64,000 nucleotides of DNA. Origin: JAEMQF01 sp963850525 (GTDB lineage: Bacteria > Pseudomonadota > Gammaproteobacteria > Burkholderiales > Burkholderiaceae_C). Shown here piece after piece: positions 26,949 to 35,282 of the stretch. Made by a program: the position numbers and the translations under genes. The notes under the pieces were generated by a model. It did not search any database and had not been told where the DNA came from. It saw nothing but the letters and a program-made list of their open reading frames with translations. Where the stretch lies: the NCBI GenBank assembly GCA_963850525.1, contig CAWKLQ010000005.1, forward strand, positions 13,207 through 77,206, in the 5' to 3' direction. Position 1 is the first letter of the stretch, and every line of letters starts with the position of its first letter.

Positions 26949-27030
26949 CGTCACCCCGGCGAACGCCGGGGTCCAGCGCTGGCAGGGCATCACTCTGAGT
27001 CAGTGGATCCCGGCGTTCGCCGGGATGACC
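26949..27030. repeat. REP-like palindromic repeat pair
   Basis: Two arms, each itself palindromic, face each other: CACCCCGGCGAACGCCGGGG at about 26952 and ATCCCGGCGTTCGCCGGGAT at about 27006, separated by about 30 bases. The same unit recurs at 36904-36980 and at 49181-49210. Its position after ettA and before the hairpin at 27043 suggests a mobile REP family, common in Burkholderiales and Xanthomonadales genomes. Confidence 0.85.
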
Positions 27031-27042
27031 GGTGCATGCCTC

Positions 27043-27074
27043 TCAAGGAAAGGTGGCTCTGCCACTTTCCTTGA
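27043..27074. terminator. Convergent-gene hairpin between ettA and the acyl-CoA reductase
   Basis: TCAAGGAAAGGTGGC-TCT-GCCACTTTCCTTGA forms a stem of 14 pairs with one bulged G. It is between two converging genes, so it could end transcription from both sides. T-rich tracts are short, so efficiency is uncertain. Confidence 0.65.
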
Positions 27075-27118
27075 TCCCCACGGGGGACGGTCGCCGCGAG
27101 GCGGCGGCCTTGGGGCGC

Positions 27119-29113
27119 TCAGAAGTGAACCCCGCGCATCATCTGCGCCATCGCGATCGCTTCGGGGGACAGTGTCGGCTTTGCCGCTTTGTCGCCTTTC
27201 GCCGCGGCGCTGTCGGGGAACATGCGGAACGTCGTGTTCATGATGATTTGCGTGATGCGCGGCGCCACGGCGTGCAGCACTTCGCCGAAGATGCCCAGGC
27301 GCGTTGCGACGCGAACCGGCTTGTCAATGCACGCCTGGATGATCATGTCGGCCGCCTCTTCGGGTTGCAGCAGCGGCATGTTGTCGTAGATTTTCGTCGG
27401 CGCCGTCATCGGCGTGCGCACGAGCGGCATGTTCACCGTCGTGAACGTGACGCCCAGGTCGGCGAACTCGCTCGACGCGCAGCGCGTCCACGCATCCAGC
27501 GCTGCCTTGCTCGCCACGTACGCGGCAAAACGCGGCGCGTTGACGAGCACGCTGATCGAGCTGATGTTGACGATGTGACCGCGCTTCTTCGCCACCATGC
27601 CCGGCAGCAGGCCCATCGTGACGCGCAAGCTGCCGAAATAGTTGAGCTGCATGGTGCGCTCGAAATCGTGGAAACGGTCGTAGCTCGACTCGATCGCGCG
27701 GCGGATCGAACGCCCGGCGTTGTTGATGAGGAAGTCGACGCCGCCGTGTGCCTCGTTGAGCGTCTTCACGAATGCCGCGCAGCTTGCTTCGTCGGAAATG
27801 TCCACCGAATAGCTGAAGACTTTCGCGTCTTTGCCGGCTTGCGCCTTGATGTGATTCACCGCTTCGCCGAGCTTGTCTTCGCCGCGTGCGCAGATGATCG
27901 TCGTCGCACCCGCCTCGGCGAAGCGGCACGCCGCCGACAAGCCGATTCCCGACGAGCCGCCGGTCACGAGAACCACCTTGCCGCCCACCGTGCCCTTGAG
28001 GCTGCGGTCGACGAACAGGGCGGGGTCGAGATGGCGCTCCCAGTAGTCCCACAGCACCCATGCGTAATCGCGCAGGTTCGGACAGGTGATCTGGCTGCCC
28101 TTCAGCGCCGCGTCGGTCTCGCGCCGATCGAAGCGCGTCGGGTAGTTGACGAAGGTGAACATGTCGGGCGGCAGGCCCAGATCCTTGATGACCGCGTTGC
28201 GCACGCGGCGCACCGGTGCCAGCGCCATCAGTCCTTTCTTCACGCTTTTCGGAATGAAGCCGAGCAGGGCGGCGTTGACGAACAAGTTCATCTTCGGCGC
28301 GTGCGCCGCCTTGGAGAAGATGTCGAGCACGTCGCCGACGCGGTAACCCACCGGGTCGACGAGGTGATAACACTTGCCGTTCGTCTCGGGTTGGTGGCTG
28401 ATGTGGTCCAGCGCAGCGACGACAAAATCCACCGGAACGATGTTGATGCGCCCGCCTTCCAGGCCCACCGACGGGAACCACGGCGGCAGGACTTGGCGCA
28501 TGCGCTGGATCAGCTTGAAGAAGTAGTAAGGCCCGTCGATCTTGTCCATCTCGCCGGTCTGCGAGTCGCCGACGACGAGTGCCGGGCGATACACCGTCCA
28601 GGGCTGTTTGCACTCCTTGCGAACGATTTTTTCGCTCTCGTGCTTGGTCATGAAGTAGGGGTGGTCCAGGCCTTCGGCTTCGTCAAACATGTCTTCGCGG
28701 AACACACCTTCGTAAAGGCCCGCCGCGGCGATCGAGCTGACGTGGTGCACGTGCTTGGCGCCGATGGCGCGCGCAAACTCGACCATGTTGCGCGTGCCCT
28801 CAATGTTGACCTGCACCTGCGACTCCTCGTCGGCCGACAGGTCGTACACCGCGGCGAGGTGGTACAGGTGGTCGATCTGGCCTTCGAGCAGCTTGCGCGC
28901 CTCGGCACTCACGCCGAATTTCTTCGCCGTCAAGTCGCCGTACACGGGGATCGCCCGGCCCTTCGGCGCGTCCCAGTAGGCGAGCAGCGCCGGTACCTTG
29001 GCCTCGCTCTCGCGGCGCAGCAGGAAGTGGACGGTCGCGCCACGCCGCGCCAGCAAGGCCTTGACGAGACGCTTGCCGATGAAGCCGGTGGCTCCGGTCA
29101 CGAAGTACTGCAT
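27119..29113 (-). CDS. Two-domain alcohol-forming fatty acyl-CoA reductase
   Basis: About 664 residues from ATG 29113 (GGAAGGA 6 bases upstream). The N-terminal half is an extended SDR/NAD-binding-4 domain: TGATGFIG, HHVSSIAAAGLYEG and active-site YFMTK. The C-terminal half is a classical SDR: VTGGSSGIG, NNAGRS, ISSI and YVASK. This order, the exact length and the tail IAMAQMMRGVHF agree closely with the Marinobacter Maqu_2507 enzyme, which reduces fatty acyl-CoA via the aldehyde to the alcohol with NADPH. The alcohol would feed wax esters or other neutral lipid. No wax-ester synthase is visible in the window. A phasin gene starts 209 bases away in the opposite direction. Confidence 0.85.
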   Translation of the reverse strand: MQYFVTGATGFIGKRLVKALLARRGATVHFLLRRESEAKVPALLAYWDAPKGRAIPVYGDLTAKKFGVSAEARKLLEGQIDHLYHLAAVYDLSADEESQVQVNIEGTRNMVEFARAIGAKHVHHVSSIAAAGLYEGVFREDMFDEAEGLDHPYFMTKHESEKIVRKECKQPWTVYRPALVVGDSQTGEMDKIDGPYYFFKLIQRMRQVLPPWFPSVGLEGGRINIVPVDFVVAALDHISHQPETNGKCYHLVDPVGYRVGDVLDIFSKAAHAPKMNLFVNAALLGFIPKSVKKGLMALAPVRRVRNAVIKDLGLPPDMFTFVNYPTRFDRRETDAALKGSQITCPNLRDYAWVLWDYWERHLDPALFVDRSLKGTVGGKVVLVTGGSSGIGLSAACRFAEAGATTIICARGEDKLGEAVNHIKAQAGKDAKVFSYSVDISDEASCAAFVKTLNEAHGGVDFLINNAGRSIRRAIESSYDRFHDFERTMQLNYFGSLRVTMGLLPGMVAKKRGHIVNISSISVLVNAPRFAAYVASKAALDAWTRCASSEFADLGVTFTTVNMPLVRTPMTAPTKIYDNMPLLQPEEAADMIIQACIDKPVRVATRLGIFGEVLHAVAPRITQIIMNTTFRMFPDSAAAKGDKAAKPTLSPEAIAMAQMMRGVHF

Positions 29114-29321
29114 GGAGGTTCCTTCCGAAGGGAGTGCAAGGCGTCGATTCTTGTCCAGACTTCGCCCCGCCACGCCACGCGCTTTCCCCAAGGTGTGGCT
29201 GGCTGAGGTAGAGCTTTCTCACTAGAGAATCGGGGTGCGCAGTGGGCGGTTGCCTCCTATAGTCGCCAGCTACCGCGCTGCGCCGCATTCCTTCAACCCT
29301 GCAACCCGAGGACAACTCACC

Positions 29322-29834
29322 ATGGTCAAGAAGCTCAAACAAATGGCGGAAAAGCAGGCGGCAGGCGCCGCAGGGCTGTTCGACAACGTCGACGCCGCCA
29401 AACTCGCAGGCTCGGTGAAGGAGTCCGCACAGCAGATCTGGCTCGCCGGAATGGGCGCTTTTGCAAAAGCGCAGGCCGAAGGCGGCAAAGTCTTCGAGGC
29501 GCTCGTCAAGGAGGGGACGAACCTGCAGCGCAAGACGCAAAGCGTCGCCGAAGAAAAGCTCAGCGAAGTCTCGAGCAAGATGAGCGGCATGGCCAGCGAA
29601 GTCCAGGCGCGCGCCGGCCAACAGTGGGACAAGCTGGAGAACATCTTCGAAGAGCGCACCGCCAAGGCGCTGCAAAAGCTGGGTGTGCCTTCGGCCATAG
29701 ACGTTGCGGCGCTCTCGGCGCGCATCGACGAGCTCGCTGCGCAGGTGGGCAAGGGCGCGACCACCAAGGCGGCGGCACCTAAGCGCGCTGCAGCAAAAAC
29801 GGCAGCGAAACGCCCGGTCAAGCGCACCGCGTAA
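29322..29834 (+). CDS. Phasin family protein (granule-associated, PhaI/PhaF-like)
   Basis: 170 residues, start at ATG 29322 behind a GAGG site. The N-terminal two-thirds are amphipathic helix (NVDAAKLAGSVKESAQQIWL, GAFAKAQAEGGKVFEALVKE), followed by a Lys/Ala/Pro-rich tail (APKRAAAKTAAKRPVKRTA), as in PhaF-type phasins, whose basic tail binds DNA. Phasins coat polyhydroxyalkanoate granules. It is divergent from the fatty acyl-CoA reductase, so a shared storage-lipid context is possible but not shown. Confidence 0.88.
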   Translation: MVKKLKQMAEKQAAGAAGLFDNVDAAKLAGSVKESAQQIWLAGMGAFAKAQAEGGKVFEALVKEGTNLQRKTQSVAEEKLSEVSSKMSGMASEVQARAGQQWDKLENIFEERTAKALQKLGVPSAIDVAALSARIDELAAQVGKGATTKAAAPKRAAAKTAAKRPVKRTA

Positions 29835-30004
29835 CGGCGCACACACGCGGCCCCGCGCGGCTGGCAATTTGGCGCGTTTCCCCGGGGCGGGCGCGCGCAA
29901 CGCACGGCCAGTGCAAGACGCGGGCCCGGCAATCCGACCACAATAGCGCTTGTTCGCGCGCGTCGGCCGACGCGGCGTTGGTCAAATTCGCCGGACCCGG
30001 AGAC

Positions 30005-32782
30005 ATGAGCTTGAAGAATTTCTGCTTTTGCGCACTTCGCCCCGTGCTGCTGTGCCTGGCTGCCGCAGGGTGCGCAAGCCTCGACACTCCCGCGCCGGTG
30101 CCCAGCGCCGTGGTGCCCGCGGCCAGCGCTGCGGCGCCGCGAGTCGCCCAAGCCGCAGCGCCGGCAGCCTCCGCCAGCCCCGCGGCGCCGGCGGCGTCGG
30201 CGGTCGCTGCGGCCGCACCTGCTGCGGGCGCTTCAGCACCCGCTGCCGCGCGGCCCGACCCGAGCGCGCCCAAGCCGTTCGACGAAGTCATCAAAGGCGC
30301 GACCGCGCAGCCCGGTTTCTTCGGCCTCTGGCGCAAGGACGAGAAGCTCTGGTTGGAGATTGCGACCGAGCAGCTCGACAAGCCCTTTCTGCTGTCGGCG
30401 AACATTTCGCACTCCGTGGGCGAGCGTCGCCTGTACGGCAGCTGGATGGGCCCGTCGTGGCTGGCCAGCTTCCGCAAGATCGGCAGCCAGCAGATCCAGT
30501 TGATCGCGCGCAGTACGGATTACGTGGCCCGCGGTGCACCGATGGAAGCGGTGGTCGAGCAGGCGTTTTCGCACAGCCTGCTCGCCTCGGCAAGCATCGC
30601 GAGCGCGCCGCATCCGCAGCGCAATTCGATTCTGATCGACGCCTCATTCCTGCTCGGTGACATCGCGGGCTATTCGACACAACTCGAGCGCGCCTTTCGC
30701 TTGCCCTACGGCTTGGACCGCGGCAATTCGTTCTTCGAGAAGACCCGCGTCACCGACGACCTGACTACGCTGAATGCGCGGCTGCACTTCGGCATGGCGC
30801 GTTTGCCCGCGCCGCCGTTGATGCCCAGCCCCGTTCCCGCGCCGTCGCCGCCCAGTGCGCCACCCGATCCGCGAAGCTTTTTTGTCGGAATGGTCTACAG
30901 CTTCACGAAACTCGCCGGCCAGCCGATGGAACCGCGCAAGACCGACCCGAGATTGGGTCATTTCTTTGACGCCGTCACCGACCTGAGCACGGACCTGGAT
31001 GCGAACCCGAAGCGCCATTACATCAAGCGCTGGCGCCTCGAAAAGAAGGATCCGGCAGCGGCGCTGTCGGAGCCCAAGCAAGCCATCGTCTACTGGCTCG
31101 ACAAGAACATTCCACTGCGTTACCGCGATTCGGTCGAAGCGGGAATCCTGGAGTGGAACAAGGCCTTCGAGAAAATCGGCTTTCGCAACGCAATCGTCGT
31201 CAAACAGCAGCCCGACGACGCAGACTGGGACACGCTCGATTCACGCCACGCGTCGATCCGTTGGTTCACGGGAACCGACGCCGGTGTGGCGATCGGCCCG
31301 AGTCACTCCGACCCGCGCACCGGCGAAATCATCGACGCCGACATTGCGATGAGCGACGGTTTCGGCCGCGGCGCTCGGCGCTTCCGTGTCGAGGACGTGG
31401 GTGCGGCGTGGGGCCGCACATTCGCACCGCAAGCCGATGCATGGGCCGCCAAATGGCATGAGTTTTATTGCAGCTATGCGCAAGAGGCGGCAGCGGAGAT
31501 GGACTTCGCACTCGACCTGTTAGAGGCGCGTGGCGACATGGCACCCGAAGGCCCCGAAGCCGAGGCGTTTGCCCAGGCCGTCGTCAAGGACACGATCAGC
31601 CACGAAGTGGGCCACACGCTGGGCCTGAAGCACAACTTCAAGGCGTCGACGGTGGTCACCCGGGCGCAGCTGCAGGACCGCGAATTCACCGAGAAGAACG
31701 GCATCGCCGGGTCGGTGATGGACTACGCCGGATTCAACGTCGCGCTTTCCGGTGAACGCCAAGGCAGCTTCAACAACACGACGCTGGGCCCCTACGACTA
31801 CTGGGCGATCGAATACGCGTACCGGCAGTTCGAGCCCGGGACTGAGGCTGCCGAGCTCGCGCGCATCGCCGCGCGCAGCAACGAGCCGGCGCTGGCCTTC
31901 GCGGACGACGCCGACGCGGGCGGCTTCGGCGCCAACGACGGCATCGACCCGCTGGCGAATCGCTTCGACCTCGGCGACGACCCGCTGGACTTCTACAAGA
32001 AGCGCCTGCAACTCTCGCGCGAGTTGTGGCAGCGCGTTCAGGAGCGCGCGCCGCTGCCGAGCGATTCGGTCACGCGCCAACGCCGCGTCTTGCTCAGCGG
32101 ATTTCGCCAATTGAACCGCGCCGCTGAGTTGGTGGGCAAATATGTGGGCGGCATGCACACCGTGCGCGACCTTCCCGGAACGACAGGCCGCGCCTCCTAT
32201 ACGCCGGTCGAGCCGACAAAACAGCGCGAAGCCCTTCAATTTCTTGCCCAAGGGCTGTTCAACGCCGACAGCTTCCGTTTCAAGCCGCAGTTCCTCGCGA
32301 GCCTCTCGCCCGACTACAACGAATGGGAGCGGGGTGGCCCGGTGAACATTCCTGCCGCCGTGCTGCAAGTGCAGACCGCCGCACTGGACCGGCTGCTGAG
32401 CGCGGGAACGGCGTCGCGCCTGCTCGACCTGCCGCTTTATGTCGAGCCCGCGCAGTCGCGCGACCTGATCTCGCTGCCCGAGGTCTACGGCACGCTGCAA
32501 AACTCGATCTGGAGCGAGCTGAAAACGGGCGGGGAAATCGACCGGCTGCGGCGCAACCTGCAACGCGAGCACTTGCGCCGAGTGCAAGGCTTGCTCACGC
32601 GCGGCTCGCCCGGCCTGCCGCCCGACGCGCTGAGCCTGGCGCGCCTGCACGCCACCGAGCTTCAGGCGCAGCTGAAACTGGCCAGTGCAAACAAGAAGTT
32701 GACGATCGAAAGCCGTGCGCATTTGCAGGACAGCCTGGCGCTGCTGACGGAAGCGCTGCGGGCGTCGATGCAACGCTCCTGA
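30005..32782 (+). CDS. Zinc-dependent metalloprotease lipoprotein (DUF5117/DUF4953)
   Basis: About 925 residues. From ATG 30005 (GGAG site) it begins with a signal ending CLAAAGC, a lipobox, then a long Ala/Pro/Val linker of low complexity. DUF5117-like sequence follows (about 110-330), then the catalytic DUF4953 part with HEVGHTLGLKH (about 533-543), an extended HExxHxxGxxH zinc motif of the metzincin type. It should cleave proteins in the periplasm or at the cell surface. The C-terminal third is helical. The same plan is seen in Bacteroides and in other proteobacteria. Confidence 0.88.
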   Translation: MSLKNFCFCALRPVLLCLAAAGCASLDTPAPVPSAVVPAASAAAPRVAQAAAPAASASPAAPAASAVAAAAPAAGASAPAAARPDPSAPKPFDEVIKGATAQPGFFGLWRKDEKLWLEIATEQLDKPFLLSANISHSVGERRLYGSWMGPSWLASFRKIGSQQIQLIARSTDYVARGAPMEAVVEQAFSHSLLASASIASAPHPQRNSILIDASFLLGDIAGYSTQLERAFRLPYGLDRGNSFFEKTRVTDDLTTLNARLHFGMARLPAPPLMPSPVPAPSPPSAPPDPRSFFVGMVYSFTKLAGQPMEPRKTDPRLGHFFDAVTDLSTDLDANPKRHYIKRWRLEKKDPAAALSEPKQAIVYWLDKNIPLRYRDSVEAGILEWNKAFEKIGFRNAIVVKQQPDDADWDTLDSRHASIRWFTGTDAGVAIGPSHSDPRTGEIIDADIAMSDGFGRGARRFRVEDVGAAWGRTFAPQADAWAAKWHEFYCSYAQEAAAEMDFALDLLEARGDMAPEGPEAEAFAQAVVKDTISHEVGHTLGLKHNFKASTVVTRAQLQDREFTEKNGIAGSVMDYAGFNVALSGERQGSFNNTTLGPYDYWAIEYAYRQFEPGTEAAELARIAARSNEPALAFADDADAGGFGANDGIDPLANRFDLGDDPLDFYKKRLQLSRELWQRVQERAPLPSDSVTRQRRVLLSGFRQLNRAAELVGKYVGGMHTVRDLPGTTGRASYTPVEPTKQREALQFLAQGLFNADSFRFKPQFLASLSPDYNEWERGGPVNIPAAVLQVQTAALDRLLSAGTASRLLDLPLYVEPAQSRDLISLPEVYGTLQNSIWSELKTGGEIDRLRRNLQREHLRRVQGLLTRGSPGLPPDALSLARLHATELQAQLKLASANKKLTIESRAHLQDSLALLTEALRASMQRS

Positions 32783-32938
32783 GGCCACGGCAGGGCGGCA
32801 GGGCGGCGCCTGCGCAGCGCCGCCGCGTCGGGCGAGCGCGCTCCGTTCGCCCGTCGCCGGGACCCGATTTCCCGTGGTCCGTCGCATAGGACGGGCGCAA
32901 GCCTTGGAAGTGCAACGGCGTGGCGCTATCGTCGCGCC

Positions 32939-34030
32939 ATGAAGCCTCAAGTCACTCCACCCCGCGCAGCTCGCGGCGTTCGTGCCTGGCTCGCCGAACT
33001 CACGCTGATTCGGGTCGGCGTCGCGCTGGGCCTGGCCCTGCTCGGCTCGGTGGCCCTCAATCCAATCTTCATCACGCCTTACCCGGTGGTGCTCGGGCGA
33101 ATGCTGGCGGTTGCCGCGGCGCTGTTGCTCGCCTTCACCGCGGCGCGCGTTTGGACGATTCCCGGCGTGCCGCGCTGGCTTGCGCAAGTGCTCGCAGTGG
33201 CCTTGGCCGCGCCGCTGGCGACGCTGCTCGCTTACATGCCGACGGTTGGCGGCGATTTGACGCGAGTGTTCAGTCACGACGGCTTGCTGCTCGGTGCGCT
33301 CTCGATCACGTCGACGGTGCTCATCATCGCGCCGCTGCTCGTGCTCGGCTCGCTCTATCGTGAGCGTGACGCCCAGGCGCGCAGCCAGGCGCTGGGGTTC
33401 GAACTCGAGCGCAGCGTGCTCGAGCGCCAGGCGGTGGATGCGCAACTGAAGCTGCTGCAAGCGCAAATCGAACCGCATTTCCTTTTCAATACGCTGGCCA
33501 ACGTGCAGCAGCTCGTCGAGTCGGGATCCGCGCGTGCCGGGCCGGTGCTGCGCAGCCTGATCGCCTACTTGCGTGCGGCAGTGCCCAAGCTGCACGACGA
33601 GCGCCAGACGCTCGGCAACGAACTCACGATGGTGCGTGCCTACCTCGAGTTGATGCAGATGCGCATGCCCGATCGCCTGCAATTTCGCGTCGATGGGGGC
33701 AGCGTCGCGCAAGACCTGGCGTTCCCGGGGCTCGGCTTGTTGACGCTGGTCGAGAACGCCGTGCGCCACGGCATCGACCCGAGCGAAACCGGTGGCCGCA
33801 TCGACGTGACGGCGCAGCAGGACGCGCCAAGCGGCGAAATCCGGATCGCGGTGGCCGACACCGGCGTGGGCCTGCGCGAAACGTCCGCCGGCGGCATGGG
33901 CCTGGCGAACCTGCGCGCGCGCCTGGCGGTCGCACTCGGCGCGAGCGCGCGCCTGGAGATGCATGAAGTGCAACCGCACGGCGTGCGTGCCGAGATCGTC
34001 TTCGCGCCACAGCACGCCGCGCCTCAATGA
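32939..34030 (+). CDS. LytS/AlgZ-type sensor histidine kinase
   Basis: The 363-residue protein has four hydrophobic segments in the first 140 residues (RVGVALGLALLGSVALNPIF, RMLAVAAALLLAFTAARVW, and two more), then a His_kinase domain with IEPHFLFNTLANVQQL (His about 179) and an ATPase end with GLLTLVENAVRHGIDP and ADTGVGL. This class phosphorylates LytTR response regulators. Its stop overlaps the start of the regulator gene (ATGA), a sign of translational coupling and a strict pair. The signal is not known. Confidence 0.93.
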   Translation: MKPQVTPPRAARGVRAWLAELTLIRVGVALGLALLGSVALNPIFITPYPVVLGRMLAVAAALLLAFTAARVWTIPGVPRWLAQVLAVALAAPLATLLAYMPTVGGDLTRVFSHDGLLLGALSITSTVLIIAPLLVLGSLYRERDAQARSQALGFELERSVLERQAVDAQLKLLQAQIEPHFLFNTLANVQQLVESGSARAGPVLRSLIAYLRAAVPKLHDERQTLGNELTMVRAYLELMQMRMPDRLQFRVDGGSVAQDLAFPGLGLLTLVENAVRHGIDPSETGGRIDVTAQQDAPSGEIRIAVADTGVGLRETSAGGMGLANLRARLAVALGASARLEMHEVQPHGVRAEIVFAPQHAAPQ

Positions 34031-34839
34031 CGCCCCTCGCAGCGCCGACGGCATTGATCGCGGACGATGAGCCGCTGCTGCGCGAGCGCTTGCGCAGCCT
34101 CTTGACGCGCCTGTGGCCGGAGCTCGCGATCTTGGGCGAGGCGCGCAACGGCCGGGAAGCCATCGAGATGTTTGACGAGCACGAGCCGTCGGTCGTATTC
34201 CTGGACGTGCACATGCCGGGATTGAACGGCATCGACGCCGCGCGCTCGATCGCGCGGCGCGCGCAAATCGTTTTCGTGACTGCGTATGAGCAATACGCCG
34301 TGCAGGCGTTTGAGCAGGGTGCGCTCGACTACCTCGTCAAGCCGTTTGACGAAGAACGCTTGGCCGATACCGTGGCGCGCCTCAAGCAGCGCCTGTCAGC
34401 TGTGGCGAGCGCGCAAGTCGGTGCGGCACCTGGTGCGCCGGCCCTGGACGGTCTGCTCGCCGAGCTTTCCACCGAATTGCGGCGCCGCAGCGCGCAGAAC
34501 GCTGGCGCGGCGGCGCACTTGCAGTGGATCAAGGCGTCGGTGGGTCACAGCGTGCGCCTGATTCCCGTCGAGCAGGTGGCTTACCTGCGCTCCGACGAAA
34601 AATACACGCTCGTCGTGTGGGACGGCGGCGAGGCCTTGATTCGCAAGACGATCCGCGAACTCGCCGATGAACTCGACCCGCAGCGCTTTGCCCAGGTGCA
34701 TCGTTCGGTGATCGTGAACCTGCACCATGTAGTTCAGGTGAATCGGGGACTCAATGAAACCGCCGAAGTGCAGCTCAAGGGTCGAAGCGAACTTCTTCCC
34801 GTGAGCCGCAGTTTTGTGCACGTGTTCCGGCAAATGTGA
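34027..34839 (+). CDS. LytTR-family response regulator
   Basis: 270 residues: a receiver domain with acidic patch IADDEPLL, phospho-acceptor Asp in VVFLDVHMPG (about 59) and Lys in DYLVKPFDEERL, a linker, and a C-terminal LytTR DNA-binding domain (WIKASVGHSVRLIPVEQVAY, then YLRSDEKYTLV and FAQVHRSVIVNL). It should bind direct-repeat promoter sites in response to the coupled kinase. Targets are not identifiable here. Confidence 0.94.
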   Translation: MTPLAAPTALIADDEPLLRERLRSLLTRLWPELAILGEARNGREAIEMFDEHEPSVVFLDVHMPGLNGIDAARSIARRAQIVFVTAYEQYAVQAFEQGALDYLVKPFDEERLADTVARLKQRLSAVASAQVGAAPGAPALDGLLAELSTELRRRSAQNAGAAAHLQWIKASVGHSVRLIPVEQVAYLRSDEKYTLVVWDGGEALIRKTIRELADELDPQRFAQVHRSVIVNLHHVVQVNRGLNETAEVQLKGRSELLPVSRSFVHVFRQM

Positions 34840-34850
34840 CGGCGCAGCAG

Positions 34851-35066
34851 TTACTGCACGCCTCGCGCTGCCGCGTCGCCCGTCGCGCCGTGCTCGATCA
34901 TGGCGACGTTCAGAGGCTGGGCGACACGCTTGCCAATGATTTCCACCGCCGGCAGGCGCACCGTGTGCACGGTCGTGCGTGAATCGAACCAGGCCGAGCC
35001 GATCGCAAACGCGGCGCCGATCAGAACGAAGAAGGCCAGGGCGGGGGCGAAAATGCGGTCGGTCAT
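34851..35066 (-). CDS. Small single-pass membrane protein
   Basis: 71 residues from ATG 35066, with a clear AGGAGA site. An N-terminal hydrophobic helix (RIFAPALAFFVLIGAAFAIG) is followed by a soluble tail beginning SRTTVHTVRLPAVEIIGKR, a motif shared by small exported proteins in Burkholderiales with no known role. It is convergent with the LytTR regulator, 11 bases apart. The 216 bases upstream up to the next gene contain no other gene that I can see. Confidence 0.7.
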   Translation of the reverse strand: MTDRIFAPALAFFVLIGAAFAIGSAWFDSRTTVHTVRLPAVEIIGKRVAQPLNVAMIEHGATGDAAARGVQ

Positions 35067-35282
35067 GATGCTTCTCCTGAGGTCGCAAGGTGCAGGCATT
35101 GGCCTGCGATGGACTGAACTCTAGGGGCCCCGGCGCGGCGATAAAAGCGGGTTGCGACGAACTGCGGAAACCGGCGATTGAGGTGCAATGGACGCCGACG
35201 AATCGTCCGGCACGCCGGCGCGCCGACCCCGTTGCGCCGGGCAATTCGGGCCCGCAAGCCCAAAATGCGCGCTCTGCAGGCG

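Noticed and set aside
27032..29206. A 724-codon rightward open frame over the acyl-CoA reductase
   Set aside because: Antisense shadow; the leftward frame has all SDR motifs and a good ribosome-binding site.
31520..34054. An 844-codon leftward open frame across the metalloprotease and histidine-kinase genes
   Set aside because: It is antisense to two well-supported genes, with a biased composition and no recognisable domain.
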